A DNA stretch of 64,000 bases from Aporhodopirellula rubra (GTDB lineage: Bacteria; Planctomycetota; Planctomycetia; Pirellulales; Pirellulaceae), in the NCBI RefSeq assembly GCF_014192335.1, contig NZ_JACHXU010000009.1, forward strand, positions 237,379-301,378, written 5' to 3'. Shown here piece by piece: positions 45,357 to 55,557 of the stretch. The notes under the pieces were generated by a model. That model ran no database searches, was not told the origin of the DNA, and saw only the letters and a list, made by a program, of their open reading frames with translations. Numbering within the stretch: position 1 is the stretch's first letter; every line of letters begins with the position of its first letter. The translations under genes and the position numbers were made by a program.

Positions 45357-45363
45357 GATCGGG

Positions 45364-45855
45364 TTACCGTCGCGGTTTGGCGAATTTGATTTTCTCAATC
45401 AATTTAACCACCTGATCCCCGTCCTTGTAACCACTGACCGCCGTGATCGCCCGAATAACGTACTCGTACCGCAAGTTGTAGTCGGTATCGATTTCGACCT
45501 CGGGCCCCTCCCCGGCTTCTTCCGCGACGGGCGCCGACGAACCGATTTGTCCGATGATGGTTCCACGGAGTTTGTCAAATGCTTCGGGACCGTTGCCCAT
45601 TTGGATATCGTTGAGTTCCATGCCAACGAGAGTGCCGGTGTCGTCCGAACGCAATCGTAATTTCAGCGGCAATTCGGTCGGATCCACGGTGCTGTTGGAG
45701 GATCCGGCCAACGGCATTTTGACACTAAAATCGCCTTCCATCTCGACGATTTTGAAGGTCATGACAAAGAAGATCAGGAGCAGGAACACGATATCGATCA
45801 TGCTCGTCATGTTCAGCTCATTCTTCTCGCCCGATTGCGGGTTACGAATTTTCAT
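45364..45855 (-). CDS. ExbD/TolR-family biopolymer transport protein
   Basis: The 163-residue protein has a short cytoplasmic start, one transmembrane helix with the essential Asp (MTSMIDIVFLLLIFFVM) and a periplasmic domain. It would form a proton-driven motor with the ExbB homologue at 46292. Its start overlaps the stop of the next ExbD gene by four bases, so two different ExbD subunits are made together. A TonB gene is not present. Confidence 0.9.
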   Translation of the reverse strand: MKIRNPQSGEKNELNMTSMIDIVFLLLIFFVMTFKIVEMEGDFSVKMPLAGSSNSTVDPTELPLKLRLRSDDTGTLVGMELNDIQMGNGPEAFDKLRGTIIGQIGSSAPVAEEAGEGPEVEIDTDYNLRYEYVIRAITAVSGYKDGDQVVKLIEKIKFAKPRR

Positions 45856-46289
45856 GAGCGATCCTCTTTCACGCGGAGGGCAAAATTAACGAGCTGCGAG
45901 TCCTGACAGACCCGCACGACTTCTTGTATCTCCCCGGCCGCACAATCCTTGTGTCCCCGGATCACCACGTTCGCATCCGCGGGCTTTTTGCCTTCACCGC
46001 GAATCACGGCCAACTCGCGATCGAGACCAATCCGGAGCGTCTCGGCGGTGTAGTCGTCCCCGCCCAAATAAACCCGACCGTCGGCCGCGACGTGCAACAC
46101 GATCGGGAATACCAACGGAGCTTCGGGCGGTTTGACCAATTTGCTGTTGGGCAGCACGACGTGATCGTTTGCCTCGGTTTGGGCAAAGTTGATCAACACC
46201 ATAAAGAACGCGATCAACTGAAACGTCATATCAATCATCGGTGTCATGTCCCCTTCGGCCATGTCCACCTTTTGTCGTTTGACACGCAT
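45852..46289 (-). CDS. ExbD/TolR-family biopolymer transport protein
   Basis: The 145-residue protein has the same layout, with MTPMIDMTFQLIAFFMVL as the membrane helix bearing the Asp. The periplasmic part (LPNSKLVKPPEAPL, VVIRGHKDCAAGEIQEVV) is typical of ExbD. It lies two bases after the ExbB gene and overlaps the second ExbD gene. Tandem ExbD genes that differ in sequence are common in planctomycetes and suggest a mixed motor complex. Confidence 0.9.
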   Translation of the reverse strand: MRVKRQKVDMAEGDMTPMIDMTFQLIAFFMVLINFAQTEANDHVVLPNSKLVKPPEAPLVFPIVLHVAADGRVYLGGDDYTAETLRIGLDRELAVIRGEGKKPADANVVIRGHKDCAAGEIQEVVRVCQDSQLVNFALRVKEDRS

Positions 46290-46291
46290 GA

Positions 46292-47179
46292 TTAGCGGCC
46301 CCCGGCCTTGGGTGTGGTGTCTTCAAATCGGCTCATCAAGTTTTCGCTCTCCACACCGACTTCGAGCAACAACCGGGCGACGCGGTTTCGCAAAATGTTG
46401 TACGCCGCGATCGCGGGAATCGCGATAAACAGACCGACGAGGGTGGTGAACAAAGCCGTCGAGATCCCGGCCGCCAAATCCGACGGTTTCGGCGTCGATC
46501 CACCGTTGGCAATCACGTCAAACGATGCGATCATCCCTTGAACGGTACCGAACAGTCCGATCATTGGGCTCAGGTTGCCGATCAACGCCATGTAACTCAG
46601 ACGGTGTTCGAGCTTCATGCTCTCCTCTTCGCCGACTTCTTGCATTCCCTCGAGTGCCTTGGGATAGCCGCGAGAAATCTTTGACAATCCGGCGGCGAGC
46701 ACTTGGCCGAGAACGGACTCGTCGCTCTTCGCCAAATCGTACGCACCCTGGTTGTCATTCTCATCGAGACGCTGACCGAACTCCTCAATCAGATCGAGTG
46801 GACAGAGCGTATCCCGACGGGCCGCGAGCATGTTCATGACGAACAGTGACACCAACGTTACCGACAATGCCATAAACACGATCAAGTAAGGAATGCCGAG
46901 CGACTTGATAAACCATCCGAGCAGCGATTGGTTGGGCGCGGAGCCTCCCGCGTCATCGCCACCCCCATTGTCGGCGGCTCCAGGGGCAGGAGCGTCCGGC
47001 ACAACGGGCGGTGCGGGTTCTGGATCGGCACCAAATTCGGCCGCCGCGTCGTCTTGGGCAAACGCCGATTCACTGAAAATCGCACCGCTCGAAACGATGC
47101 CAACCACCAAGACCACCAACAAACTTTTCATGCTCCAACCGGGCAACACGTCGCTTATCCGCTCGGACATATATTTCAT
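46292..47179 (-). CDS. MotA/TolQ/ExbB proton channel protein
   Basis: Starting at ATG 47179 (AAAGG just upstream) gives 295 residues. An N-terminal signal segment and a Pro/Ala/Gly/Asp-rich linker come first. Then three membrane helices carry the channel signature (GNLSPMIGLFGTVQGMIASF and ISTALFTTLVGLFIAIPAIAAYN). A longer start at 47230 adds 17 residues. It is the channel part of the motor with the two ExbD proteins. The divergent gene at 47394 probably shares the upstream region. Confidence 0.9.
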   Translation of the reverse strand: MKYMSERISDVLPGWSMKSLLVVLVVGIVSSGAIFSESAFAQDDAAAEFGADPEPAPPVVPDAPAPGAADNGGGDDAGGSAPNQSLLGWFIKSLGIPYLIVFMALSVTLVSLFVMNMLAARRDTLCPLDLIEEFGQRLDENDNQGAYDLAKSDESVLGQVLAAGLSKISRGYPKALEGMQEVGEEESMKLEHRLSYMALIGNLSPMIGLFGTVQGMIASFDVIANGGSTPKPSDLAAGISTALFTTLVGLFIAIPAIAAYNILRNRVARLLLEVGVESENLMSRFEDTTPKAGGR

Positions 47180-47393
47180 CGGGGTACCTTTGAATTGAAT
47201 CGGTTGATACGTCAACACACCGATGTTCAATCGGGACGGCGGTTGATCTTGGTTACGGGGACATGAGCCTGCGTTGGCCAGACAATATCGATAGAATAAT
47301 CGACCTCGCCCCCGATGGCATCACCCCGCCGGGGACAATCCCGATTCCGTCACGGCTCAGACGGACACCCTCATTCGATCAAAGGCAAACCGA

Positions 47394-47582
47394 ATGGACG
47401 AAAAAGAGGAGGAAGAATGGCAGGATGCAAGCGATTGGGACGACGAAGACTACGACGAATTCCTGCAACGTGAATTCCCCGACTCAGCCGGACGCCGCGG
47501 CACCGGATTGCCCGCAATATGGCGGTGGACAGCGTGGATTCTGCTTGCAATCGCCGCGTTGCTATGGGTTCTGACGATGTAG
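47394..47582 (+). CDS. Small acidic single-span membrane protein
   Basis: The 62-residue protein has an acidic N-terminus (DEKEEEEWQDASDWDDEDYDEF) and one C-terminal hydrophobic helix (WTAWILLAIAALLWVLTM). It is a tail-anchored protein with its acidic part in the cytoplasm. It matches no family I know, but the frame is clean and the composition is protein-like. It is divergent from the exbB gene. Confidence 0.65.
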   Translation: MDEKEEEEWQDASDWDDEDYDEFLQREFPDSAGRRGTGLPAIWRWTAWILLAIAALLWVLTM

Positions 47583-47849
47583 AAGGAGGTGAAACCGCCG
47601 ACGACTCCGAACCCGCTCTTCGCTTCAGTTCCTGTTTTTTCATCCGTGTCCCGATTTTGCTCCCGAGACCAAACTCGCCCCTGAATCAGCGATTCCACCG
47701 GGACTGAGCTCCCCGCCTGAACCCACCCTACCGCGGGGGCCCCTCAATACGAAGGAGCGCCTGACCGGAGAACCGATACCAACTGTCAATCGCACGGTTC
47801 TCAGCAACAAGGGGACACCAACGCGTGTCCCTTTGTCTACTGCGAACTG
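47583..47849. other. Convergent gap without a gene
   Basis: Nothing coding or strongly structured is apparent in this 267-base gap between the small membrane protein gene and the 3' end of the glycosidase gene. Confidence 0.4.
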
Positions 47850-50351
47850 CTATCTTTTTCGCAGCACGACCAACCAGTCTTCCTCGGGAGTCTCCGGTGC
47901 GGTCCCCAACGAAACGCCAGCACCACCTTCGACCGTCGAGACAGAACCCGCTGCCAAAGTTCCTCCCGAGCGAGGGTTGAACCACTGAACCGAGTAGCGA
48001 CCGGTCGCGTCCGAGAGGTCCAATTCCGTCGTTCCACCATCAGGCAAGTACACCAAATAAACCTCGTTGGGTTTGGCAAAGCAGAACTTCGACACGCCAC
48101 GTTTGGGATTCCCGACGAGATCATCGAAGTTCTTCATTTCCCAAAACGGGATTTGATTGTCGTGGAAAAACCCAATCGCGATCCGGCAATAGTCCCAACT
48201 CTGATCGCGACTTCGCCAATCTTCGCACACGATATCGTTCTCGACATACGAATACCCGAAGTAGTACTCACACCCCGCGCCACCCGCCATCAAGTTCCCC
48301 CACAACGTTTGCTTGCGCACCTTGTGTTGGGTGTAGGTCATCTTTCCGGATTTGTCGCGTCCGTCAAAACCTTTGTATCCCAGATCGGGACACTGAGCAT
48401 GTGCGGCAGACCCAGATTCATCAAACGCGACCACCCATGGTTTGTCCGCTTCCTCGGACGCCTTCACCCACTTGAACGTTTGCTCGTGCGTGGTTTCCAA
48501 ACTGCTGTTCTGCAACGAAGCCCCCGTCAGTTGCGAGCGGTCTCCGAGCAACGGTTTGTAGACAAGGTCCTGCTGATTGGGATAGGTATGAATCACGATC
48601 GGATGATCATACGCATCGAGCTCGGCGATTTGATCGATCATCGCGATTTGCTGCGCGGTCGATTGAGTATTCTCCTCTCCGATGTTCCAGTTCAACGCCA
48701 AACCATGGCCAAACCGGGCAACCAACTCGCGACAGTAAAGTTTTCGTTGTGGCCCGAGGTCTCCCCCGTCCAAACTGGTCGGAACGAATCCGTCTCCTTT
48801 GCCTTTTTTGTGATCGTCGTTTTCGGTTTCTTGCATCTTAAAATGAAGATACATGCCTCGTGCGGTTCCATGATCGAAAACCATCGACCATTGGTCGAGC
48901 TTGCTGCAGTCGTAGTGCATTTTGTCTTCACGCTGGATGAACGGCCAAACGTTGTCGCCATCACCACCCGCGTTATAGGTCAAAAATGAGAACGCATTGC
49001 AGCCCTTGCCCGAAAGATAACTGATCGCGCCGATCAATCCCTTCCCTTTGCCATCAGCCCAAGTGGGATCTCCGCTTTGCCAATCCTTAACGTGAGCTTG
49101 CCAAGTCTTCAGGGGTGCCTTCTTCGGATTACCCGCGATGGTGTTATCGAAGTCGGCAAAGGCGAGCAATGTTTCGGGCGCGTCAGCGCCAACTTTCAGA
49201 AAATACTCACCCGAACCCGCGAACTGCAGATAGTGCTTGCCGACATAATTCAGTCGACCTCGAGATCGCAAATCACGCCCCGTTTTGTCGGACGGCACAA
49301 CAGTAATCGTTCCTGATTTCCCGTCATACGCTGACATCGAATTCGCAGGGGCTTTGGTATCGATTGCCACATCGTTACCGCTGACCATGGACACCTGATA
49401 TGTCCACTGACCGGGACGATCCGCGGCAAACAACGCGCGCCAAACCTGGCCAGACTCCGCGTGAGAATTAGCGGCGTCACCATCAGCGGCGAAGAAGCCC
49501 GGAATCACATATTGAGTTCCGTCATCATGCGTGAACGTTACCGTCATCCGGTAGTCGGTGAACGGGTTGGGAGCGTTGTCCTTTTCGTGAGCGTACGGCC
49601 CCTGGAGATCGAGGACGATCTTGTGCCATGTTTTCAGTTCCCCGCCGACGTTCACCGATCCGTCTCCGTCAACACCACGCGGCATTTGTAGAGGTTGGTT
49701 ACTGACCGGAACGGTCGGTGCCCTCGCGGCGGTGTGGGCACCGCTGTTCTTTGCGCGAGAGGCAACCTTCTTCTGTGCGGCCTGTTCTTTGACGACTGGC
49801 ATCGCCAATTCGCGAGTTGCATCGTCGGCCGGAGTGAACACGACTGCACTCCATCGAGCACGGCTGAATTCCTTACCGTCGCTGCTGCCCACGGACGAAC
49901 CGACTTGGATGATCGCCCCTTCGGTAACGCGAACGTTTTCCCACGTGTGATGGAAAGCAGTGCCTTCCTCGTAAGTTGAATCGCTTAGCGAGTTCGTAAA
50001 CTCGGCGAGTTTTTCATCATCCGCGGCAACCGAATAGGTCGACTTGCCGTCATTCTCACCGACCGTTTTTAGCGTGACGTGATAGAGCCCGGTGGGATAG
50101 GGAAACGTACGAGATACGGTCGCCTTTTTCCGTTGAGACGGATTGATCGCCAACCACTTCCCTCGATCCAAGTAATAACCGTTATTGGAACCTTCGGCGA
50201 ACATCGTCGCAGGCATTTCAAGGTGCATTTCGGAGCTTGCATCGGAGGCAACCGCTACCGCGGTTTGCGCATGCGTTGCCTGCCATCCGGGCATCAACAA
50301 AGCCGCCAAAAGGATCACACGAATCAAGGGAACAAGAGCGTCAACGGTCAT
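47850..50351 (-). CDS. Secreted DUF5060-type glycoside hydrolase-like protein
   Basis: The 833-residue protein has a Sec signal ending at THAQT near residue 29. A beta-rich binding domain covers about 30-190, then a DUF5060 module near 240-355 ([26 protein letters not shown]). A TIM-barrel-like catalytic region follows from about 370 to 720, with candidate acidic residues in NWNIGEEN and [11 protein letters not shown]-terminal beta domain ([20 protein letters not shown]) resembles the collagen-binding-type module often found at the end of such enzymes. The polysaccharide is unknown. It closes the 50402-57113 operon and could release the sugar that the other enzymes process. Confidence 0.78.
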   Translation of the reverse strand: MTVDALVPLIRVILLAALLMPGWQATHAQTAVAVASDASSEMHLEMPATMFAEGSNNGYYLDRGKWLAINPSQRKKATVSRTFPYPTGLYHVTLKTVGENDGKSTYSVAADDEKLAEFTNSLSDSTYEEGTAFHHTWENVRVTEGAIIQVGSSVGSSDGKEFSRARWSAVVFTPADDATRELAMPVVKEQAAQKKVASRAKNSGAHTAARAPTVPVSNQPLQMPRGVDGDGSVNVGGELKTWHKIVLDLQGPYAHEKDNAPNPFTDYRMTVTFTHDDGTQYVIPGFFAADGDAANSHAESGQVWRALFAADRPGQWTYQVSMVSGNDVAIDTKAPANSMSAYDGKSGTITVVPSDKTGRDLRSRGRLNYVGKHYLQFAGSGEYFLKVGADAPETLLAFADFDNTIAGNPKKAPLKTWQAHVKDWQSGDPTWADGKGKGLIGAISYLSGKGCNAFSFLTYNAGGDGDNVWPFIQREDKMHYDCSKLDQWSMVFDHGTARGMYLHFKMQETENDDHKKGKGDGFVPTSLDGGDLGPQRKLYCRELVARFGHGLALNWNIGEENTQSTAQQIAMIDQIAELDAYDHPIVIHTYPNQQDLVYKPLLGDRSQLTGASLQNSSLETTHEQTFKWVKASEEADKPWVVAFDESGSAAHAQCPDLGYKGFDGRDKSGKMTYTQHKVRKQTLWGNLMAGGAGCEYYFGYSYVENDIVCEDWRSRDQSWDYCRIAIGFFHDNQIPFWEMKNFDDLVGNPKRGVSKFCFAKPNEVYLVYLPDGGTTELDLSDATGRYSVQWFNPRSGGTLAAGSVSTVEGGAGVSLGTAPETPEEDWLVVLRKR

Positions 50352-50401
50352 GGTATTACTCAGAGGTGGGATGGTTTGGGGGGATCATCATTAACGCGAA
50401 A

Positions 50402-51520
50402 TCACGCCGAAGCGGCACAACTTTTCGTACAACCGATCGCGTCTGCGACCGCATCGGCAACGTCGCTCGTTGACGAGGTGCCACCGATGTCTCGCGTTCG
50501 CACGCTCGCGTCTTCGAGCACTTTCGCGACCGCCATTTCAAGACGCGCCGCAGCGTCGATCGCAACCGGATCGTTGTGTTGGTCGCCCAACCAATCGAGC
50601 ATCATGGCCGCCGACAACATCGTCGCCATCGGATTCGCAACGTTCTTGCCCGCGAGTTGCGGTGCGGTACCGTGCGAAGGTTGGAACAAGCCGTGTTCGT
50701 CACCAATTTCGCCCGATGGGCCCAGTCCAAGTCCGCCGACCAAACCGGCGCCCAAGTCAGAAAGGATGTCGCCGAACTGGTTCTCCATCACGAGCACGTC
50801 GAAGTCCCATGGGTTTTGAACCAAGTACAAACTCATCGCATCGACGTAAACCGCATCGCTGCTGATGTCAGGATGCTTCTTCGCAACATCAAAGAACACT
50901 TCGCGGAAGAACGCGAGCGACCGGAACACGTTCGCTTTATCGACACAGGTCACCATCTTCTTTCCGTCGCTCGGCCGACCGTTGCGACGCTGGGCCAATC
51001 GAAATGCGAAGTCAGCGACGCGTGATGTTCCACGCCGTGTCACTACCAGAGTATCTGTCGCGACTTCATTTCCGACCTTCGCCCCGCCACCAAAGGACGC
51101 GAACAACCCTTCGAGATTCTCGCGAATGATGACAAAGTCAATCCCCGGTCCGGTATCGCGGAGCACGCACGGCGCGCCCGGATACAATTTCACCGGCCGT
51201 ACGGCGGAATGAACGTCGAGAGCCCGCCGCAACCCCACCATCATCGTGGGCTGCACTTCGGTGCCGTCCGGGTAGCGAACGTCCGGCAGACCGATCGCCG
51301 AAAGAAGCACCGCATCCGACGCGACGCAGTCCGCCAGAACTTCATCAGGCAACGTCTCGCCGGTATCCCGGTACAACTCCGCCCCCGCACGGTGGGAAGT
51401 CATTTGAAGGTTAAGTCCAGGCGTCTCGGCAATAATGCGATCCAGAACGGTGCGGGTCGCACTCATGCATTCGGGGCCGATGCCGTCACCGGGCAATAAC
51501 GCGATTCGATAGTCTTTCAT
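50402..51520 (-). CDS. Isocitrate/isopropylmalate dehydrogenase family enzyme
   Basis: The 372-residue protein starts at ATG 51520, since the longer start is TTG. It has IALLPGDGIGPECM at the start, VIIRENLEGLFASFGG near residue 130, VYVDAMSLYLVQNP near 215 and QPSHGTAPQLAGKNVANPMA near 295. These enzymes oxidise and decarboxylate 2-hydroxyacids such as isopropylmalate, tartrate or malate using NAD. With OtnK- and OtnC-like genes nearby and no leucine genes, an acid-sugar or tartrate-like substrate is more likely than isopropylmalate. That is inferred from context. Confidence 0.82.
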   Translation of the reverse strand: MKDYRIALLPGDGIGPECMSATRTVLDRIIAETPGLNLQMTSHRAGAELYRDTGETLPDEVLADCVASDAVLLSAIGLPDVRYPDGTEVQPTMMVGLRRALDVHSAVRPVKLYPGAPCVLRDTGPGIDFVIIRENLEGLFASFGGGAKVGNEVATDTLVVTRRGTSRVADFAFRLAQRRNGRPSDGKKMVTCVDKANVFRSLAFFREVFFDVAKKHPDISSDAVYVDAMSLYLVQNPWDFDVLVMENQFGDILSDLGAGLVGGLGLGPSGEIGDEHGLFQPSHGTAPQLAGKNVANPMATMLSAAMMLDWLGDQHNDPVAIDAAARLEMAVAKVLEDASVRTRDIGGTSSTSDVADAVADAIGCTKSCAASA

Positions 51521-51549
51521 TGGATTCAATCGATAAAAGTGAGATGAGT

Positions 51550-51837
51550 CTATTCTTGGCTGTGCCAGGTTTGAACGGATTTACTAACGAGTATGGGACC
51601 AACGGTCGCGTCAAACTCATGGAAGTGATCGGTTTGTTTGTGCGCCGCAAACGCCGCTGCGTCGTCGTACTTTTCGTACAGAAAACAGGCCTGCGGTCGG
51701 TCCTCGTCGTAACAAACATCAAACTGCTTGCACGCCTCTTCTTTCTCAAGAGAGTTCTCGGCTTGCGCTTTCATGGCGACACGGAATGCGTCGAGGTAAT
51801 CGGCATGAACCTCAAAGGTGACAGTAACTACGAACAT
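51550..51837 (-). CDS. Antibiotic-biosynthesis-monooxygenase-fold protein
   Basis: The 95-residue protein starts at ATG 51837. It has the ferredoxin-like ABM layout: FVVTVTFEVHADYLDAFRVAM, then KQFDVCYDED, FLYEKYDDAAAFAAHKQTDHF and an end beta strand. YgiN/LsrG-type relatives act on quinols or on small phosphorylated ketones. It sits between the aldolase and the dehydrogenase, so may process an intermediate of the same pathway. Confidence 0.8.
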   Translation of the reverse strand: MFVVTVTFEVHADYLDAFRVAMKAQAENSLEKEEACKQFDVCYDEDRPQACFLYEKYDDAAAFAAHKQTDHFHEFDATVGPILVSKSVQTWHSQE

Positions 51838-51946
51838 GGACAGCACTCCGAATAAATGGCCGGACAGGCGTACGCCGACCACTCGCAAGGTTTAACTAGA
51901 CAAAACATGGCTGGCTCTGAAATCGGATCGATGACGTTTCGAAATC

Positions 51947-52567
51947 TCATTTGGCTAAATCACTGACCTGCTGCGGAGTGAGGAATCGCGTCGTTTCGTG
52001 ACGCAGCAACAAGAACAGTTTCGCGGTCTCTTCGAGTTCCTCGGTGGCATTGACCGCACTCTCCAACGAGCCTCCGGCGACCACCGGACCGTGATTCGAC
52101 AGCAGCACGGCGTGTGACAATTTCGCCGCCCGCTCAACCGCTTCGGCGAGCTTCATATCACCGGGAGGAAAATACGGCACGAGCGGCAACGTGCCGACTC
52201 GCATGACGTAATACGCGGTGATCGGCGGCAAGACATTTTGCTCGTCAATATTGGCAAGACAGGAAACGGCCACTGAGTGCGTTGAATGCAAGTGCACAAT
52301 CGCCTGCTCGCCCGGACGTGACTGATACATGCTGTGATGCAAAAACGCCTCTTTGGAAGGCTTGTCGCCAGCGACCACATTCCCGACGTTGTCAATCTTC
52401 GTGATCCGATCGGGATCGAGACGTCCGAGACAACTGTTCGTAGGCGTGATCAACATCCCGTCAGGCAAACGAACACTAATGTTGCCTGAACTTCCCGCCG
52501 TCAAACCGCGGTCAAACAGCGACTGCCCCTGCGTCGCGATTCGCTCTCTCAACTCGCGTTCGCTCAT
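51947..52567 (-). CDS. Class II aldolase, OtnC-like
   Basis: The 206-residue class II aldolase/adducin protein has the zinc ligands in IVHLHSTHSVAVSCL near residue 95 and LLSNHGPVVAGG near 155, and an early SSGNISVRLPDGMLITP loop. OtnC relatives decarboxylate 3-oxo-tetronate 4-phosphate to dihydroxyacetone phosphate. Its start overlaps the stop of the OtnK-like kinase gene by four bases, which is the same pairing as in known acid-sugar pathways. Confidence 0.85.
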   Translation of the reverse strand: MSERELRERIATQGQSLFDRGLTAGSSGNISVRLPDGMLITPTNSCLGRLDPDRITKIDNVGNVVAGDKPSKEAFLHHSMYQSRPGEQAIVHLHSTHSVAVSCLANIDEQNVLPPITAYYVMRVGTLPLVPYFPPGDMKLAEAVERAAKLSHAVLLSNHGPVVAGGSLESAVNATEELEETAKLFLLLRHETTRFLTPQQVSDLAK

Positions 52568-53868
52568 TTCAGCATCTCCAATGCGGATTCAAAAAAGCCC
52601 ACTCCGCCGAAATTGCCCGACTTCAGCACTAACGCCAACGGACGCTCACCATCGAGCGACTCCGTCCATGGAACTCCGGTGCATATCTCTGGACCGATCT
52701 TCAAAGCTCCTATCGAAAGTTCTCGAACAATCGCTCCCGATGTCTCGCCACCGGCGAGTACCAAACGATTGAACCCGAGATCCGAGACCAACCGGACTGT
52801 CGTTGCCGCCAAGAAGTTCTCGATCGCAAGCGCAACTTCCATCGCACCAAATCGACTTTGCATTTCCGCGATCTTGTCTGGCGCGGCACTCGACGCGATC
52901 AAAACAGGCTGAGACACATCGACTTGCCCGGCCCACTGAACGATTTTCTCCAGTTCTGCCGCGTCGTCTTCCATCACCGCGGCCACGTCGACGGCATAAC
53001 AAGGACACTTCTCCTGCATGTATTTGACTTGTGCGGTCGTCGCCTTTGAACAACTTCCCGCGACAATCAAACTACGCCCCTTCACGCTCGGGATCTCCGG
53101 TGCAAAGGTTCCCGATCGCAGCAGTCCACATTTCCGATACGCATCGGGAAGGAAATGAGCCAATCCCGATCCGCCGGTCACCAACGGCATCGACGCACAT
53201 GCCGACGCGAGTGTCGCGAGATTCTCATCACTGCAAGTGTCCGTCACCACCATCGAAACGCCATCGCGGCGCAGACGTGACAGACGCTCTTCAACCGAGG
53301 AGACGCCGGGACGAATGTCATCGTAAGAAACCAACCCGATCCCGCGTGACGTTTGTTTGGCGAGAAAACGAATCAGGTTCGCGTCCGTCATTGGGTTAAT
53401 CGGATGACTCTGCATCCCCGACTCATTGAGCAACGAATCGCCGACAAACAAGTGACCGTGATACACCGTTCGGCCTGCCCGAGGAAACGCGGGGCAGAAC
53501 ACCGTTTGTTCAACACCGAGTGCGTCCATCAACGCTTCGGAAACCGGACCGATATTGCCATGCTCTGTGGAATCAAACGTCGAACAGTACTTGAAATAGA
53601 AACGAGCAACCCCGATTTCACGCAACGCATTCAATGATTTTAACGACTGCGAGATCGCATCCTGTGCCAGAATCGAGCGTGTCTTCAACGCGACCACAAT
53701 CGCATCGGCTTCGGAAAGCCGCGCCAACGTTTTGGCATCAGGCGCACCGAGAACCTGAACGACGCGCATGCCGCCCTGAACCAAATTATTGGCCAGGTCG
53801 GTCGCTCCGGTCACATCATCTGCGATGCAACCCAGCACAGCATTTCGTTCTAAATTTTTTTCTGACAT
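52564..53868 (-). CDS. Four-carbon acid sugar kinase, OtnK/DUF1537 family
   Basis: The 434-residue protein begins with LGCIADDVTGATDLANNLV, the signature of the DUF1537 N-terminal domain. The nucleotide-binding C-terminal domain follows (LVTGGSGLAHFLP, RLVLAGGETSGAIVRELSI). OtnK phosphorylates 3-oxo-tetronates at C4, and the OtnC-like aldolase then cleaves the product. It ends in a four-base overlap with that gene. No OtnB-type dehydrogenase is present. The Gfo/Idh protein at 54514 or the isopropylmalate-dehydrogenase-like enzyme may make the 3-oxo acid. Confidence 0.86.
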   Translation of the reverse strand: MSEKNLERNAVLGCIADDVTGATDLANNLVQGGMRVVQVLGAPDAKTLARLSEADAIVVALKTRSILAQDAISQSLKSLNALREIGVARFYFKYCSTFDSTEHGNIGPVSEALMDALGVEQTVFCPAFPRAGRTVYHGHLFVGDSLLNESGMQSHPINPMTDANLIRFLAKQTSRGIGLVSYDDIRPGVSSVEERLSRLRRDGVSMVVTDTCSDENLATLASACASMPLVTGGSGLAHFLPDAYRKCGLLRSGTFAPEIPSVKGRSLIVAGSCSKATTAQVKYMQEKCPCYAVDVAAVMEDDAAELEKIVQWAGQVDVSQPVLIASSAAPDKIAEMQSRFGAMEVALAIENFLAATTVRLVSDLGFNRLVLAGGETSGAIVRELSIGALKIGPEICTGVPWTESLDGERPLALVLKSGNFGGVGFFESALEMLK

Positions 53869-53887
53869 GGTAGATTATTAGTTGCAC

Positions 53888-54517
53888 TTATCGCTCAATC
53901 GCTATCGCCCGGACCGGCGAACCGTCACCGCCGCCTACTTTCATCGGCAGCGCGATAAACTCCACGCTGGTTCGTGTGAGTTGGTCCAAATTCGCGAGCC
54001 CCTCGACAATCAAAACGTTTCCGCGAAACAGTGTTTGATGGACGGCGGTGAGTTCAACGGCATTGTTCACGTCGGCGACCGAGGGTGGCTCGACTCCGAT
54101 CATTGCTACCCGGCGATCAACTAACCAATCCGCCAGTTCCATCGAAATTCGCGGCAACTCGTTTCGATACTCGGGTGTGCCATACCGTTTGTGCCAATCC
54201 GTTCGAAACAACAACCGTGATCCCGCACTAATCGATTCCGCATGAGTTCCGAGATCGGCAACGCTGATTAACTGTTTCGGTGCCGCCGGGGCGAGATTGA
54301 TAACGATCGCATCACCAACACAGACGGACAGGTCCTGTTGATCCAGAGTCGCACCGTCGCTCAAGAAATGTCGGGGCGCATCCATGTGCGTACCGCAATG
54401 GGAATAAAGACTCAATGTTGTCGCGTTCCAACCTTCCACTTCGAGCCGTTTGGCGACAGAAATGCTCACGCCGGGCATCTCACCGTCGACCGTCAGACTT
54501 AGATCGATCACTCTCAT
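53888..54517 (-). CDS. Cyclase-family metal-dependent hydrolase
   Basis: The 209-residue protein has the signature HCGTHMDAPRHFL near residue 40, the metal site HxGTHxDxPxH of kynurenine-formamidase-like cyclases. Members open or close rings and hydrolyse amides or lactones. In this acid-sugar locus it could open a lactone formed by the oxidoreductase. Its start overlaps the stop of the Gfo/Idh gene by four bases. Confidence 0.83.
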   Translation of the reverse strand: MRVIDLSLTVDGEMPGVSISVAKRLEVEGWNATTLSLYSHCGTHMDAPRHFLSDGATLDQQDLSVCVGDAIVINLAPAAPKQLISVADLGTHAESISAGSRLLFRTDWHKRYGTPEYRNELPRISMELADWLVDRRVAMIGVEPPSVADVNNAVELTAVHQTLFRGNVLIVEGLANLDQLTRTSVEFIALPMKVGGGDGSPVRAIAIER

Positions 54518-55557
54518 TTTGAATCCCCCGCCAATCCTCTCACCGGCAACTTGGATCGCGACGAATCATAGATCGCATCGACCACCGCCAACGACTTCAA
54601 GTACTCACGCCCGCTCGTTTCCATCGCCGTTCCCGCGAGAAGGCTGTCGACGAAATGCCGTTGCGTTGCGAACACACAATCGCCCGCGAACCCACGCCGA
54701 TGACACGCATATTCGATGTCACGTTCCGGTTGCCCCAGCGGCTGAACCGTGAGTTGCCCGTTGCCATAGAGTCGCAACGTCCCACCGCTGCCATCGACAA
54801 CGGCTTCACCAAACGTAAAACGCGCGTCAGCCGACGTCGGCTCGTTGTATCGGTTCCCCTGCCAAATCCCATTGGCACCGGACGCAAACTCAAACAACAC
54901 CGTTCCCGAATCTTCACCCGCAATGTCGGGATTGTGTTTGGTCAGGTTTGCGAACACCCCATCGATCTCTCCCGCGAGGAAACGGAACGTGTCAACGAAG
55001 TGAACACCAGTCTCAAAGATCAACAGCCGAGGCATTTCTCGGAAGTACGGCTGGCGAGCCAAATACGCATCCGACTGCCAACCGTCGCCCATCCGACACT
55101 CAAACGCGACTGAGAACAATTGATCGCCGATCGCGCCGTCTTCGATTTGGCGACGAATTTCTCGATACCATGGTTGAAAGCGAAAGTTCTCGTGCACCAT
55201 CAAGGGCACTGATGCCGATTCCGCAACGCGAACAATCTCTTTGGCTTCGTCGATCGACGGCGCGAGCGCCTTCTGACAGATCACCGCAATACCACGTTTC
55301 GCAGCCTCGGAAACCAACGCGAGGTGCGAATCGGGACGCGTAATGATGTCAATGAAATCCGGTGCTTCTTGGTCCAGCATCTCGCCGACGTCGGCATACG
55401 TTTTCTCGATGCCGTATTTGCCCGACGCTTCCTGAGCAGCCTCCGCGTTCACATCACAAATAGCCGACAACTCGACCTCGGGAAGACGCCCCCAAGCATC
55501 AAAATGAAATTGACTAAAGTAGCCCGCACCGACAGCGACTCCTTTGAGTTTTTTCAT
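54514..55557 (-). CDS. Gfo/Idh/MocA-family oxidoreductase
   Basis: The 347-residue cytoplasmic enzyme opens KLKGVAVGAGYFSQFHFDAW, with the dinucleotide site in place. The family EKP position reads CQKALAPS near residue 95, and the middle His block lies in ETGVHFVDTFRFLAG. It would oxidise a sugar or acid at one carbon using NAD(P). It has no export signal, unlike the member at 7555. It is coupled at both ends by four-base overlaps. Confidence 0.85.
   Translation of the reverse strand: MKKLKGVAVGAGYFSQFHFDAWGRLPEVELSAICDVNAEAAQEASGKYGIEKTYADVGEMLDQEAPDFIDIITRPDSHLALVSEAAKRGIAVICQKALAPSIDEAKEIVRVAESASVPLMVHENFRFQPWYREIRRQIEDGAIGDQLFSVAFECRMGDGWQSDAYLARQPYFREMPRLLIFETGVHFVDTFRFLAGEIDGVFANLTKHNPDIAGEDSGTVLFEFASGANGIWQGNRYNEPTSADARFTFGEAVVDGSGGTLRLYGNGQLTVQPLGQPERDIEYACHRRGFAGDCVFATQRHFVDSLLAGTAMETSGREYLKSLAVVDAIYDSSRSKLPVRGLAGDSK

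Noticed and set aside
48153..48989. 278-codon plus-strand frame
   Set aside because: Antisense to the DUF5060 protein, with no domain.
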